A stretch of DNA of 61,940 nucleotides from Halorussus litoreus (GTDB lineage: Archaea > Halobacteriota > Halobacteria > Halobacteriales > Haladaptataceae): contig NZ_QLVG01000044.1 of the NCBI RefSeq assembly GCF_003382685.1, positions 1 to 61,940 of the forward strand, written 5' to 3'. Of this stretch, positions 33,375 through 41,416 are shown piece by piece; within the stretch, counting starts at the first letter, position 1; every line of letters begins with the position of its first letter. The notes beneath the pieces were generated by a model. That model ran no database searches, was not told the origin of the DNA, and saw only the letters and a list, made by a program, of their open reading frames with translations. Both the position numbers and the translations under genes were made by a program.

Positions 33375-33816
33375 GGGCGAAGCGGTCTGGAAGGCGCGCG
33401 ACGAAGCGGTCGCGAGCCACTGCGACTCGGGACGAAAGTGCGGGTAGGGGTAGCTGATCGCGTCGGCGAACGCGAGGGGCGAGTCCCTCGCTTGCTGGGT
33501 CATGGCAGAACGGTCCGCGAGTGGCGCGCCCGGCAGGGCCGCGGCCGCGAGCGATGGCGCAGGACACGCGGGGGTTGGAGACCGAATCGAACTCGGCCGC
33601 GGCCCGTCCGAGCACGAGCGGTTACTTCGTGCAGGAACGTCCACCCTCTCCGGTGGGCCACTCCCGGACCGATTAGGACGACGCGCGATTCCACAATAAA
33701 CCTCGGCCATACCCGTGGTGAAACTAAAAGTGGTCGCGTCGGCCTTCGTCCTGCGGACGGTCCGTCGTCTCGCATCCGGTAGCCACAAGAGCGAGCGCTA
33801 CCAACGACCACCAACG
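33375..33816. other. 442-base gap, no gene supported
   Basis: Open frames run through the region on both strands but lack a plausible start, family resemblance or acidic composition. A CAATAAACC promoter-like element at about 33694-33702 and an AAACTAAAAG stretch at about 33721-33730 lie ahead of the membrane-protein gene. Confidence 0.4.
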
Positions 33817-34137
33817 ATGTCTCAGGCCGCGACGCTGTTCGGGTTCCTGCTCATCATCGTCGTCAACACCGTAGTCGCGTCGGTCGCCATCCGCTTTTTC
33901 AGGCTCCGGCTGTCGACCGACTGGGGCGCGGTGGTGTACACCGCCATCGTCGTCCCGCTGTTGTTCGCCTTCACCACCATCCTGCTGTCGGGCTTCATCG
34001 GCTTCGGCGGCAGCGGCCTCGACAGGGGGACCGCGCTTATCCTCGTCTGGGTCGTCCCGTTCACGCTCGCGGTGACTCTCGACGTGTTCTGGCTGCCGGC
34101 TCCCGAGGAGGTCGAACTCCCCGAGGAGACGCGGTGA
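33817..34137 (+). CDS. Three-helix membrane protein of unknown function
   Basis: A 106-residue protein with three hydrophobic helices: FLLIIVVNTVVASVAIRFF (about residues 10-28), AVVYTAIVVPLLFAFTTILL (about 38-57) and ALILVWVVPFTLAVTLDVFW (about 73-93). The tail is acidic (PAPEEVELPEETR). No catalytic residues or named family are recognised. I chose the ATG at 33817 because it places helix 1 close to the N-terminus. Longer starts add a basic low-complexity leader. Confidence 0.72.
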   Translation: MSQAATLFGFLLIIVVNTVVASVAIRFFRLRLSTDWGAVVYTAIVVPLLFAFTTILLSGFIGFGGSGLDRGTALILVWVVPFTLAVTLDVFWLPAPEEVELPEETR

Positions 34138-34245
34138 GGGCTCGTTCGTCGGCACGAACACGACTGGGCGAGCAGGTGTCGGTCGTCTACGGCGGAGAAA
34201 TTCGATGGTCGCGGAGCGTCGCTGGACGCAAGCGGTCGTTTCGGT

Positions 34246-34479
34246 CTACTCGTCGGCGAGCGCGTCGTAGATGTCGCGGTGTTGGTCGCGGTCGCGCTTG
34301 GCGACTCCGAGGATGATTTCTCGCCGTGCTTCTTCCATGAACTCGGCTGACGGCTCTGTACCGTGTTCTTCGACGTAGCTCTCTCTAATCGTGTCGAGTG
34401 CTCGTTCCATGGCGGTAGACTGCTGATTGGAGTTTTCGTCCTGCGATGCCATTCGTTCGTCGGAAATTTGGCTTCTCAT
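34246..34479 (-). CDS. Probable antitoxin partner of the Doc-type toxin
   Basis: A 77-residue hydrophilic, charged protein (MRSQISDERMASQDENSNQQ; RALDTIRESYVEEHGTEPSA; REIILGVAKRDRDQHRDIYD). An internal ATG (MASQDE) is an alternative start. No known antitoxin fold is evident. It begins 3 bases after the toxin stop, so the two are certainly co-transcribed. Toxin first is the reverse of the classic Phd-Doc order. Antitoxin status is inferred from position, size and charge. Confidence 0.6.
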   Translation of the reverse strand: MRSQISDERMASQDENSNQQSTAMERALDTIRESYVEEHGTEPSAEFMEEARREIILGVAKRDRDQHRDIYDALADE

Positions 34480-34482
34480 CGG

Positions 34483-34968
34483 TTAACTATTCGGGTCGCA
34501 TTGATTTACTTCGATGTCGAGCAGCGTTCGATTGTCGAAGACGTCTACGAGTTCGGTCGACTCAAGGTAGTTCGTCCGTTCGCTGAGGTAATCCACTGTG
34601 GCGGTTTGGTCAAGCAGGTCTTCCCGAACGGAGAAGAGTTTGAGAATAGAACGAACGTCCTCACCGTATTCGAGCCGAACCCCGTTCAGGGCGTAAAATA
34701 CGACGGTTGTGTTTAGAGCAGTTCGTTTGTTCCCATCTACGAACAAGTGGTTAGCGGCGAGTAAGCGCATCAGGTGGAAGGCCTTCTCGTGAATCGTTCT
34801 CGGAACACTACCGAAGTGGCCGTGCTCGATGTACTCGAGCACGAATTCTATCCGATCTTCATCTTCGATCCCCGGTTCGCTGTCCGGCTCTTCTTCGATG
34901 ATGTTGTCGTGAATGGATACAACATCTCCGACCGTTGGGTAGTGTATCTCGTCGTCCGAGTGTTCCAT
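34483..34968 (-). CDS. Doc/Fic-family toxin
   Basis: A 161-residue Fic-fold protein. The core motif HLFVDGNKRTAL (HxFxDGNKR) sits near residue 80, with the Doc form rather than the AMPylating HPFxxGNGR. Preceding helices read SVPRTIHEKAFHLMRLLAAN. Doc enzymes phosphorylate EF-Tu in bacteria; the archaeal target is unknown. The start at 34968 (MEHSDDEIHYP) follows a CTTAAAAG box at about 34997-35004 (reverse strand), suggesting a leaderless transcript. The gene is visibly less G+C-rich than its neighbours, pointing to horizontal transfer. It lies 58 bases from the end of the isomerase gene. Confidence 0.85.
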   Translation of the reverse strand: MEHSDDEIHYPTVGDVVSIHDNIIEEEPDSEPGIEDEDRIEFVLEYIEHGHFGSVPRTIHEKAFHLMRLLAANHLFVDGNKRTALNTTVVFYALNGVRLEYGEDVRSILKLFSVREDLLDQTATVDYLSERTNYLESTELVDVFDNRTLLDIEVNQCDPNS

Positions 34969-35026
34969 CTCTGAGACAATTTCGTTCGTAACTACTTTTA
35001 AGCCTTGGGTATATAGTCTTTTGAGA

Positions 35027-36022
35027 CTACTCCTCCCACGGCTCGCCGCCCTGCTGGTCACCGAACAGCTCGCGCATCAGCGTCACGACGCTCTCGGGCG
35101 GGAACTGCCCGCGCTCGGTCACGATGGCGTCGACGTATCTCGGTGGCGTCACGTCGAACGCGGGATTCTCGACGGTGAGTCCGTCGTCGCTCGCGGCGTC
35201 CGAGTCGCTCCCCTCGCCCTCGATCTCCGCCTCCTCGTCGAGCGTGAGCACCTCGCGCTCGTCGCGCATCTCGATCTCGACCGTGTGGCCCGTCATCGTG
35301 TCGGGATGGAGCTTGAGCGTCTGGGCCGCGACCATGACCGGGACGCCGCGCTCGCGGGCGTTGACCGCCAGCCCGGAGGTGCCGATCTTGTTGATGACCG
35401 AGCCGTCGGCCGCGATGGAGTCCGCACCCACGAGCACGTGGTCGGCCTCGTCGAGGTACCTGCGGGCCGCGTTGTCTACCACGAGCGTGACCGGCACGTC
35501 CCACTCGCGGAGCTGTCGGGCGGTGATGTGGCCCTGCTTACGCGGACGGGTCTCCTTCACGATGGCGTGGATGTCCTTCCCTTGGTCGAGCGCGGCCTCG
35601 ACGCAGGACAGCGCGTCGGTCGAGTGGCAGTGGGTCATCACGGTGTCGCCGTCCCGGAGGCGATTCGCGCCGATTTCGCCGAGGTTGTCCTGGGCCTGAT
35701 CGAGTTCTCGGCGGAACTCTGCGGCGCTCGCCCCAACGCTCTGGCGCAACTCCGCGACCGACTCGCCGTCCATCCCCCGGAGGACGTACCGCAGCGCGTT
35801 GGGCAGGCTGACCGCAGTGGGTCGGGTCTCCCGGAGGTGCCGGGCCGCGGCGCGCATCTCGGCCCGAAAGGCGTCGGGACTCTCGGCGTCGCTCTCCTCG
35901 GCCTGGACGGCCAGCGCCTCGGCCGCCGCGTCCGCGATGGTGGCCGCGCCCCGGATCTCCATCTCGGCGATGTCGTCGGCCACCGACTCCACGGTCGCGT
36001 GAATGGACTCGGTCTTCTCCAT
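35027..36022 (-). CDS. Ribose-1,5-bisphosphate isomerase
   Basis: Converts ribose-1,5-bisphosphate to ribulose-1,5-bisphosphate in the archaeal AMP/pentose-bisphosphate pathway. The 331-residue protein belongs to the eIF2B-alpha-like family. Motifs are EIRGAATIADAAAEAL near the N-terminus, TVMTHCHSTD with the catalytic Cys (near residue 130), KETRPRKQGHITARQL, and VLVGADSIAADGSVINKIGT with the catalytic Asp. The end VTPPRYVDAIVTERGQFPPE is diagnostic. An acidic insert (EIEGEGSDSDAASDDG) is a halophilic addition. No Rubisco or AMP phosphorylase gene is in this window. Confidence 0.92.
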   Translation of the reverse strand: MEKTESIHATVESVADDIAEMEIRGAATIADAAAEALAVQAEESDAESPDAFRAEMRAAARHLRETRPTAVSLPNALRYVLRGMDGESVAELRQSVGASAAEFRRELDQAQDNLGEIGANRLRDGDTVMTHCHSTDALSCVEAALDQGKDIHAIVKETRPRKQGHITARQLREWDVPVTLVVDNAARRYLDEADHVLVGADSIAADGSVINKIGTSGLAVNARERGVPVMVAAQTLKLHPDTMTGHTVEIEMRDEREVLTLDEEAEIEGEGSDSDAASDDGLTVENPAFDVTPPRYVDAIVTERGQFPPESVVTLMRELFGDQQGGEPWEE

Positions 36023-36434
36023 GCCTCTGACCTACGCACTGCGAGCGCAAAAGCAGACGGGGTGCGAGTCGAACTGAGATCGTCGAACGACTCGCGCTTG
36101 GTGATACAGACTACGGGACGCGCTCGGTGAGTCAATCACCACTGGCGCGGCGCTTTCATGCGCCCCGCCTATCCGCGCGAGGGACGACTGAGCGACCGCG
36201 GAATGAAGGAGGAGGAGGTTGGGGAGGTGTGAGGCTCACGCTCGGTGCCACTGACACCCGGGATTCGACCGGTGGAACAGCCACCGTGGGCGGGGGCTTT
36301 CTAAACGTTCTTCGCCGCGGTCGTCGTCACGACGAACAAATCAGTTCCGGCGTATCCGAATCTGCCGACGCACCCGAATACGCCTAGTTCCGCCACCCAC
36401 ACCTTCATGGTTACAGCCCCAACTACCACGTACC
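36023..36434. other. 412-base gap with one repeat copy
   Basis: It contains modular repeat copy 6 (36141-36255). The rest is non-coding and includes the M28 peptidase promoter; a GTCGTCACGACGA dyad is near 36324-36336. No gene is seen. Confidence 0.55.
36141..36255 (-). repeat. Dispersed modular repeat, copy 6 (reverse, short)
   Basis: On the minus strand from 36255: GTCAGTGGCACCGAGCGTGA gives a degenerate core, and the CCTCACACCTCCCCAACCTC box follows directly with no hexamer field. CTCCTTCATTCCGCG, TCGTCCCTCGCGCGG and a GGGGCGCATG/GCGCC hairpin relic end at 36141. It stands alone. Confidence 0.6.
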
Positions 36435-37823
36435 ATGACACGACTCCCCGAGGAGGTCGTCGGCGACGCCTACACCAGCACGTTCGCGTGGGAGACGCTC
36501 GAATCGCTCGTGGAGGTCGGCAACCGGATGGCCGGTCAGGAGGGCGAGCACGAGGGTGCAGAGGTCGTCGCGGACGCGTTCGCCGAGGCGGGCCTGCGCG
36601 AGGTCGAGATCGACGAGTTCGAGATTCCCGGGTGGTGGCGCGGGTCGTCGTCGCTGACCCTCGACGACCCCCACGCACGCGAGTACGAGGGCGACCACGA
36701 GGTCATCGCGCTGCCGGGAATCCCCGCGGGAGTGGCCGCGGGCGAGGTCGTCGACGTGGGCTACGGCACCCCCGAGGAGTTCGAGGCGGCGGACCTCGAC
36801 GGGAAGATCGCGATGGCGTCCAGTGAGACGCCCGACGACCACGACCGGTGGCTCCATCGGATGGAGAAGTACGTCGCGGCCGCGGAGGCCGGAGCCGAGG
36901 GGTTCGTCTTCCGGAACCACGTCGAGGGCTGTCTGCCGCCGACCGGCGAGGTGGGCTACCACAACCGACCGGGGCCCATCCCGGCGGTCGGCGTCTCGAA
37001 GGAGGTCGGCGCGCGCCTGGCGCGCTACTGCGAGGACGACGAAGCCAGCGCAACCCTTTCGGTGGACTGCCGGAACGAGCCCGCGACCTCCCGGAACGTG
37101 GAGGCCGTGGTGGGTCCGGAGACCGGCGCGGAGGACGACGCCGACCCCCGAGAAGTGCTCGTGACCGCGCACGTCGACGCCCACGATATCGCCGAGGGGG
37201 CCAACGACAACGGCGCAGGCTCCGCACTCGTCGCCGAGGTCGGCCGGCTGCTCGCCCGAATCGAGGACGACCTCGCGACGCGCATCCGGCTGGTCACGTT
37301 CGGCTCCGAGGAGATCGGCCTCTGGGGTGCGTACCACTGGGCCGACACCCACGACCTCGATTCAGTCAAGGCGGTCGTCAACGTCGACGGCGCGGGAGCC
37401 TCGCGCAACCTCGGCGTCGGCGCGAACCAGTTCGACGACCTCGCGGCGGCGTTCGAGGACGCGACCGACGCGCTCGACGTGCCCCTGTCGCGCCACGACA
37501 CCATCAGCCCGCACGGCGACCAGTGGGCGTTCGTCCAGGAAGGCGTGCCCGCGGTGATGTCCTACACCGAGTCCGACGGCACCGGTCGCGGCTGGGGCCA
37601 CACCCACGCCGACACGCTCGACAAACTCGACCCGCGCGACCTCCGGGCAGTCGCTGTCACCCTCGCGGAGTGCGTGCTCGAAGTCGCGGACCCCCACCGC
37701 GAGGTCGAACAGAAGTCCCGCGAGGAGATCCGCGACAGCATCGACGACGGCTACGTGGAGGAGCTCAAGCGCGGCGGCCGGTGGCCCTACGACGAGGATC
37801 CGCGGGCTGACGTTGGCGAGTGA
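36435..37823 (+). CDS. M28 family zinc aminopeptidase
   Basis: A 462-residue metallopeptidase. A PA-type insert (GTPEEFEAADLDGKIAMASS) interrupts the N-terminal half, up to about residue 190. The M28 metal site follows: VTAHVDAHDIAEGANDNGAG (first His and bridging Asp near residue 250-260), VTFGSEEIGLWGAYHW (catalytic/ligand Glu pair), VVNVDGAGASR (Asp) and GWGHTHADTLDKLD (last His). It lacks a signal peptide, so it is likely cytoplasmic and probably removes N-terminal residues from peptides. The start at 36435 (MTRLPEEVVG) is good. It faces the K+ channel gene convergently. Confidence 0.9.
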   Translation: MTRLPEEVVGDAYTSTFAWETLESLVEVGNRMAGQEGEHEGAEVVADAFAEAGLREVEIDEFEIPGWWRGSSSLTLDDPHAREYEGDHEVIALPGIPAGVAAGEVVDVGYGTPEEFEAADLDGKIAMASSETPDDHDRWLHRMEKYVAAAEAGAEGFVFRNHVEGCLPPTGEVGYHNRPGPIPAVGVSKEVGARLARYCEDDEASATLSVDCRNEPATSRNVEAVVGPETGAEDDADPREVLVTAHVDAHDIAEGANDNGAGSALVAEVGRLLARIEDDLATRIRLVTFGSEEIGLWGAYHWADTHDLDSVKAVVNVDGAGASRNLGVGANQFDDLAAAFEDATDALDVPLSRHDTISPHGDQWAFVQEGVPAVMSYTESDGTGRGWGHTHADTLDKLDPRDLRAVAVTLAECVLEVADPHREVEQKSREEIRDSIDDGYVEELKRGGRWPYDEDPRADVGE

Positions 37824-37844
37824 GGGCGGATGGCGCGTACCGGG

Positions 37845-39527
37845 TCACGCCAACTCACCTTCGAACTCCCGAATCGCGGCGTCGGTCCCGGCCACGACGA
37901 GTCTGTCGCCCTCCTCGATTCGGGTGTTCTCGTCGGTCAGGAACTCGTCGACCCGTTGGAGCCCGACGAAGACGCAGTTCGCGCCGGGTCCGGGCTGGGC
38001 GTCGCCGAGCCGCTGGCCCGCGAACTCCGCAGCCGGAACCCGGACGAGCCGGAGCTGATTGACCGGCGCGAGCACGTCCTCGCCGCGGATCTCGCGGGCC
38101 AGCAGCCGGGCGCTGACCCGCTGGATCGACAGCGCGTAATCGGCCCCGGCGTCGAACGCGCTCGGGGTCTTGGCCGTGTCGTTCACGCGCACGAGAACGT
38201 CGATGTCGTCGGTGAGCGACCGGACCACGGCGACCGCGAGCAGCGCGCTCGAGTCGTCGTCGACGGTCACGACCAGCGCGCTGGCCTCCTCGACGTCCGC
38301 GGTCTCGAACGTCTCGGCGTTCCTGATGTCGCCGACCACGTCGACGCCCGGCTTCTCCTCGGCGTCGATGGTCGTCGCGTCGACCGACTCGGACAACGCG
38401 TCGCGGGCCGCCTGGCCGCCGCTTCCCATCCCCGCGATGACGACGTTCGAGTGACGCTGGGGCGGCCGGACCCCCGCGGCGTGGTCGTGTAGCTCGTCGA
38501 TGGCCTCGCGCGGACCGGCAACGAGCAGGACCGCGTTCGGCGTGACGAACTCGTTCGAGTCGGGCGGGAGCCGGAGTTCGCCGTCGAGCCACGCGGCGAC
38601 CAGCGTGAGATTCGCATGGTCGGCGATGGTCGTGTCCGCGATTCGGCGGCCCGCCAGCGGGCTGTTCCGGCGCACTACGACCTCCCTGAGACAGACGTCG
38701 CCGAGCGCGGCGTCGTCGGGATGGGGCGCGTCGACCCACGCGTTCGTCTTCTGGCCCAGTCGGCGGCCGATGAGCGCGTGGGGTGCGACCACCCTGTCGA
38801 CGCCGACGTCCCGCAGCACTGCCTCGTGCTCGGGCGTGTTCGTGAGCGCGACGACCTCTATCGAGTCGTTGTGCCGGAGCGCGGTCAGCGTGACGTCGAC
38901 GTTGTCGTCGCCGGCGTCGGTGACGAGCAGCCGCGCGTCCTCGATCATCGCCCGGTCGAGCGCGTCGTCGTCCACTGGATCGCCGTGGATGACCTGATAC
39001 CCGTCGTCCGAGAGCCGCTTGGCGTCGTCCACGTCGGACTCAATCAGCACGTAGTCGATGCCGAGCCGTTCGAGTTCGTCGAGGAGCACGGCGCTGTCGC
39101 GGCGGTACTCCGCGACGACGACGTGGTCGTCCTTGGCGGTCAGTCGGTCGCTGAGGTCCAAGGGCGCGCGCTCGAACAGCGGGATGACGAGGACCCTGAG
39201 CGTGGCGAACCCGATGACCACGCCCGTCAACTGCATGAACGCCATGTAGACGTTCATGATGGGCGACGACCACGGCGAGTCCGCTCCGTAGCCGGTCGTG
39301 GTCATCGTCTCGACCACGGTCTGGAACGACCGGAAAATCGAGTGGTCGTGGCCTTCCAGCGTCCGCATCCCGTAGTTGTACAGTACGCTGTACAGCAGTA
39401 TGATGGCGACGACGACGGCGGCCCACGCCGTGACGAGACGCTGTCGCCGGGTCATCCACGGGAACAGTGGGTTCCGGTGGAGCCACTCGGTGTCGAACCA
39501 GTCGCTGTTGAACCAGTCTCGCTTCAT
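37845..39527 (-). CDS. Two-TM potassium channel with tandem RCK (TrkA-N/C) domains
   Basis: A 560-residue membrane protein. Two TM helices (AWAAVVVAIILLYSVLYNYG; MNVYMAFMQLTGVVIGFATL) flank the pore loop TVVETMTTTGYGADSPW, where TTTGYG is the K+ selectivity filter. The cytoplasmic part carries two RCK modules (about residues 135-350 and 350-560). The second keeps GxGxxG (VVIAGMGSGGQAARDAL). The first reads HVVVAEYRRDSAVLLDEL and has lost it. These modules gate such channels through NAD(H), ATP or Ca2+. The start at 39527 fits. It very probably controls K+ flux, central to halophile osmotic balance. Confidence 0.92.
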   Translation of the reverse strand: MKRDWFNSDWFDTEWLHRNPLFPWMTRRQRLVTAWAAVVVAIILLYSVLYNYGMRTLEGHDHSIFRSFQTVVETMTTTGYGADSPWSSPIMNVYMAFMQLTGVVIGFATLRVLVIPLFERAPLDLSDRLTAKDDHVVVAEYRRDSAVLLDELERLGIDYVLIESDVDDAKRLSDDGYQVIHGDPVDDDALDRAMIEDARLLVTDAGDDNVDVTLTALRHNDSIEVVALTNTPEHEAVLRDVGVDRVVAPHALIGRRLGQKTNAWVDAPHPDDAALGDVCLREVVVRRNSPLAGRRIADTTIADHANLTLVAAWLDGELRLPPDSNEFVTPNAVLLVAGPREAIDELHDHAAGVRPPQRHSNVVIAGMGSGGQAARDALSESVDATTIDAEEKPGVDVVGDIRNAETFETADVEEASALVVTVDDDSSALLAVAVVRSLTDDIDVLVRVNDTAKTPSAFDAGADYALSIQRVSARLLAREIRGEDVLAPVNQLRLVRVPAAEFAGQRLGDAQPGPGANCVFVGLQRVDEFLTDENTRIEEGDRLVVAGTDAAIREFEGELA

Positions 39528-39712
39528 GCGTGCGGTGATCTCGGTTCGTGCGGCGGTCCTGGACGCTCGTCATCGCTCGAATCGCACATCGCTGGCCGAG
39601 TTACGTCGTCTACCCCCAAGAGTCGTATGACCAACTGCGGGACTCGAAGCCCGCTGAGTTCGGCCGACGACCCCAACGGCGGGTCGAGACGACGGACCGG
39701 GGGTATCCGCCC

Positions 39713-40465
39713 TCAGAAGTCGGTCAGTTTCGCCTCGGTCGACCCCTTGGCGTCGGTCTCGAACTCCGGGAGCGCGACGAACTCCAGCCCGTTGTCCCGG
39801 AGCGCGCGCTTCACACGCTCTGAGGCCGCGGGCGCGACGAGCATCCCGCGGACTTCGTCGTTGGTGTTCTCGTACAGCGAGACGTACCGCTGGAGCTGGT
39901 CGAAGTGGTTCAGCGTCGCCTGGATGCGCTTGACCTCCACGACGACCGGGGTGCCCGACTCGTCGCGGGCGAAGAAGTCGACGAAGCCGTACTTGGTCTC
40001 GCGCTCGTGTTCGACGATCCGGAGGCCCGCCTCCAGTTCGTCCGGATTCGCCTCGATGTACTCGTGCATCTCGGCCTCGGTGCCCGACTCCTCGTAGGTC
40101 GCGCTGTCGGTGGCGTCGAACCGCGTGAGGCCGTGGGCCTCCAGAATCCGGGCCTCCACGCGCTCGCTCGGGTTGGTCCGCCGCGCGAGCAGCACTGCGT
40201 CTCCATCACTGATTCGCGGCGAGACGGTCCCGCCGCCGGGCATCCAGTTAACTGGCTTGTGACCGGTCGGCTGGTGGACGAGGAAGGTGCCGTCGGGCTT
40301 GGCGACGAGCGTCCGGTCGCCCGGCCCGAGGTGGCCCGAGGTCCGGCCCTCGTACTCGACCTCGCAGCGGGCCTGCACCGTCAGCATCGCGCCGTCGCGG
40401 AACGCGGCCTTGGCGGCTTCGACGACTTCTTCGGGGTCGGGCGCGGCGAGTTGGTCGACGCTCAT
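39713..40465 (-). CDS. nucS: Endonuclease NucS
   Basis: Cuts branched or mismatched DNA near single-strand/double-strand junctions and replaces MutS/MutL-type repair in many archaea. The 250-residue protein has an N-terminal OB/beta-rich DNA-binding domain (AMLTVQARCEVEYEGRTSGH; RTLVAKPDGTFLVHQPTGHK; PVNWMPGG) and a C-terminal RecB-like nuclease domain. The nuclease residues lie in TKYGFVDFFARDESGTPVVV and EVKRIQA, with Asp, Glu and Lys of the PD-(D/E)XK site. The last residues (TEAKLTDF) resemble a PCNA-interacting PIP motif. The start at 40465 (MSVDQLAAP) matches the family. Confidence 0.93.
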   Translation of the reverse strand: MSVDQLAAPDPEEVVEAAKAAFRDGAMLTVQARCEVEYEGRTSGHLGPGDRTLVAKPDGTFLVHQPTGHKPVNWMPGGGTVSPRISDGDAVLLARRTNPSERVEARILEAHGLTRFDATDSATYEESGTEAEMHEYIEANPDELEAGLRIVEHERETKYGFVDFFARDESGTPVVVEVKRIQATLNHFDQLQRYVSLYENTNDEVRGMLVAPAASERVKRALRDNGLEFVALPEFETDAKGSTEAKLTDF

Positions 40466-40601
40466 TCGTTGCTCGGTGGACAGCACCGGCGCAAAAAGGT
40501 GGTGATTCGGTCGGAACGGGCAGTCGCGTTCCGAAGCTATCGGGTCTCGAACGGTCGAGTTCCGAAGCGTCCAGAAGAGTGGCCAACGTTCCGGCCCGCA
40601 G

Positions 40602-41159
40602 TTACGGACGCTCAGAACTGCTCGGCGACCTGCTGAACTGCTCGGCGACCTGCTGGGTGGTCTCCTCGATGCCATCGGAGTTGTCCACGACCACGTGGTC
40701 GGCCGAGATGGGATCGAATCCGTCGCGGTACATCGTGTACACGTCGAAGTCGGCGTCGCTCGCGTCGTTCTCTCGCCGCCGGATGCGCTCGCGCACCACG
40801 CTCTCGGCGCACTCGACCTTCACCAGTCGGAAGCCGGCGTCCAGCGACTCCGAGAGGTCGACCGCGCGCTCGCGGTTCTCGGCCTCTCGGAACGTGCCGT
40901 CGAGGACGACGTTCTTGCCGTTTCGGATCGTCTCGCGCGTACGCTCGAACAGTTCTGCGTACACCCGCTGGGACTCCTCGTCGGTGTACTCGGGGTCGGG
41001 AAACAGGTCCTTGCGCACCACGTCGGTGCGGAGGAGTCGGCCGTCGACCCGCTCGGCGACGTCCTCGGCGACGGTGGTCTTGCCCACGCCGGGGAGCCCG
41101 CAGACGACGACCATCGTGGGCGTCGTGGCTCGCGAGTCGAGCACGTCCGTCTCAGACAT
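40602..41159 (-). CDS. P-loop kinase-like protein (AAA, zeta/adenylate-kinase type)
   Basis: A 185-residue small P-loop NTPase. Walker A is VCGLPGVGKTTVAED near residue 20-30. RLLRTDVVRKDLF and GKNVVLDGTFREAENRERAV are typical of the YjdA/chloramphenicol-phosphotransferase-like kinases, with a lid RIRRRENDASDADF. The substrate is unknown. The start at 41159 (MSETDVLDS) is preferred to a GTG at 41168. A 20-bp tandem duplication at 40616-40655 shifts the final frame. The ancestral end was QQVAEQF; the present end is QQVAEQFSRSPSSSERP. Confidence 0.85.
   Translation of the reverse strand: MSETDVLDSRATTPTMVVVCGLPGVGKTTVAEDVAERVDGRLLRTDVVRKDLFPDPEYTDEESQRVYAELFERTRETIRNGKNVVLDGTFREAENRERAVDLSESLDAGFRLVKVECAESVVRERIRRRENDASDADFDVYTMYRDGFDPISADHVVVDNSDGIEETTQQVAEQFSRSPSSSERP
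40616..40655. repeat. Perfect 20-bp tandem duplication in a gene's 3' end
   Basis: Bases 40616-40635 and 40636-40655 are identical. Twenty is not a multiple of three, so the duplication replaces the normal stop of the kinase-like gene and extends the protein by ten residues. Confidence 0.95.
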
Positions 41160-41416
41160 CGACACCACCGGCGTCCCCTCGAAACGCGTCGAACGCGTCG
41201 GCAGTTCTCCGCTCGTCCGCCCCTCGACGATTCGTTGCCGCGCAGGTCGGGGTCATCTCAACTACCATAACCAACGAAGCCAACGCCATATCAATGTAGG
41301 GTATCGGCGACGACCGGGACAATCGGTGACGAACTCGACCGGTCGCGCGTCGGTGACGAACTCGACCGGCCACCGTGACTTTCCCGCGTCGAGACGTAGC
41401 GAGTCGAACGCGCGAC

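Noticed and set aside
33375-33816. Minus-strand frame with SYPYPHFRPESQWLATAS
   Set aside because: It looks protein-like over a short span, but the upstream part is Arg/Pro/Ser-rich with no clear start, and no family is recognised.
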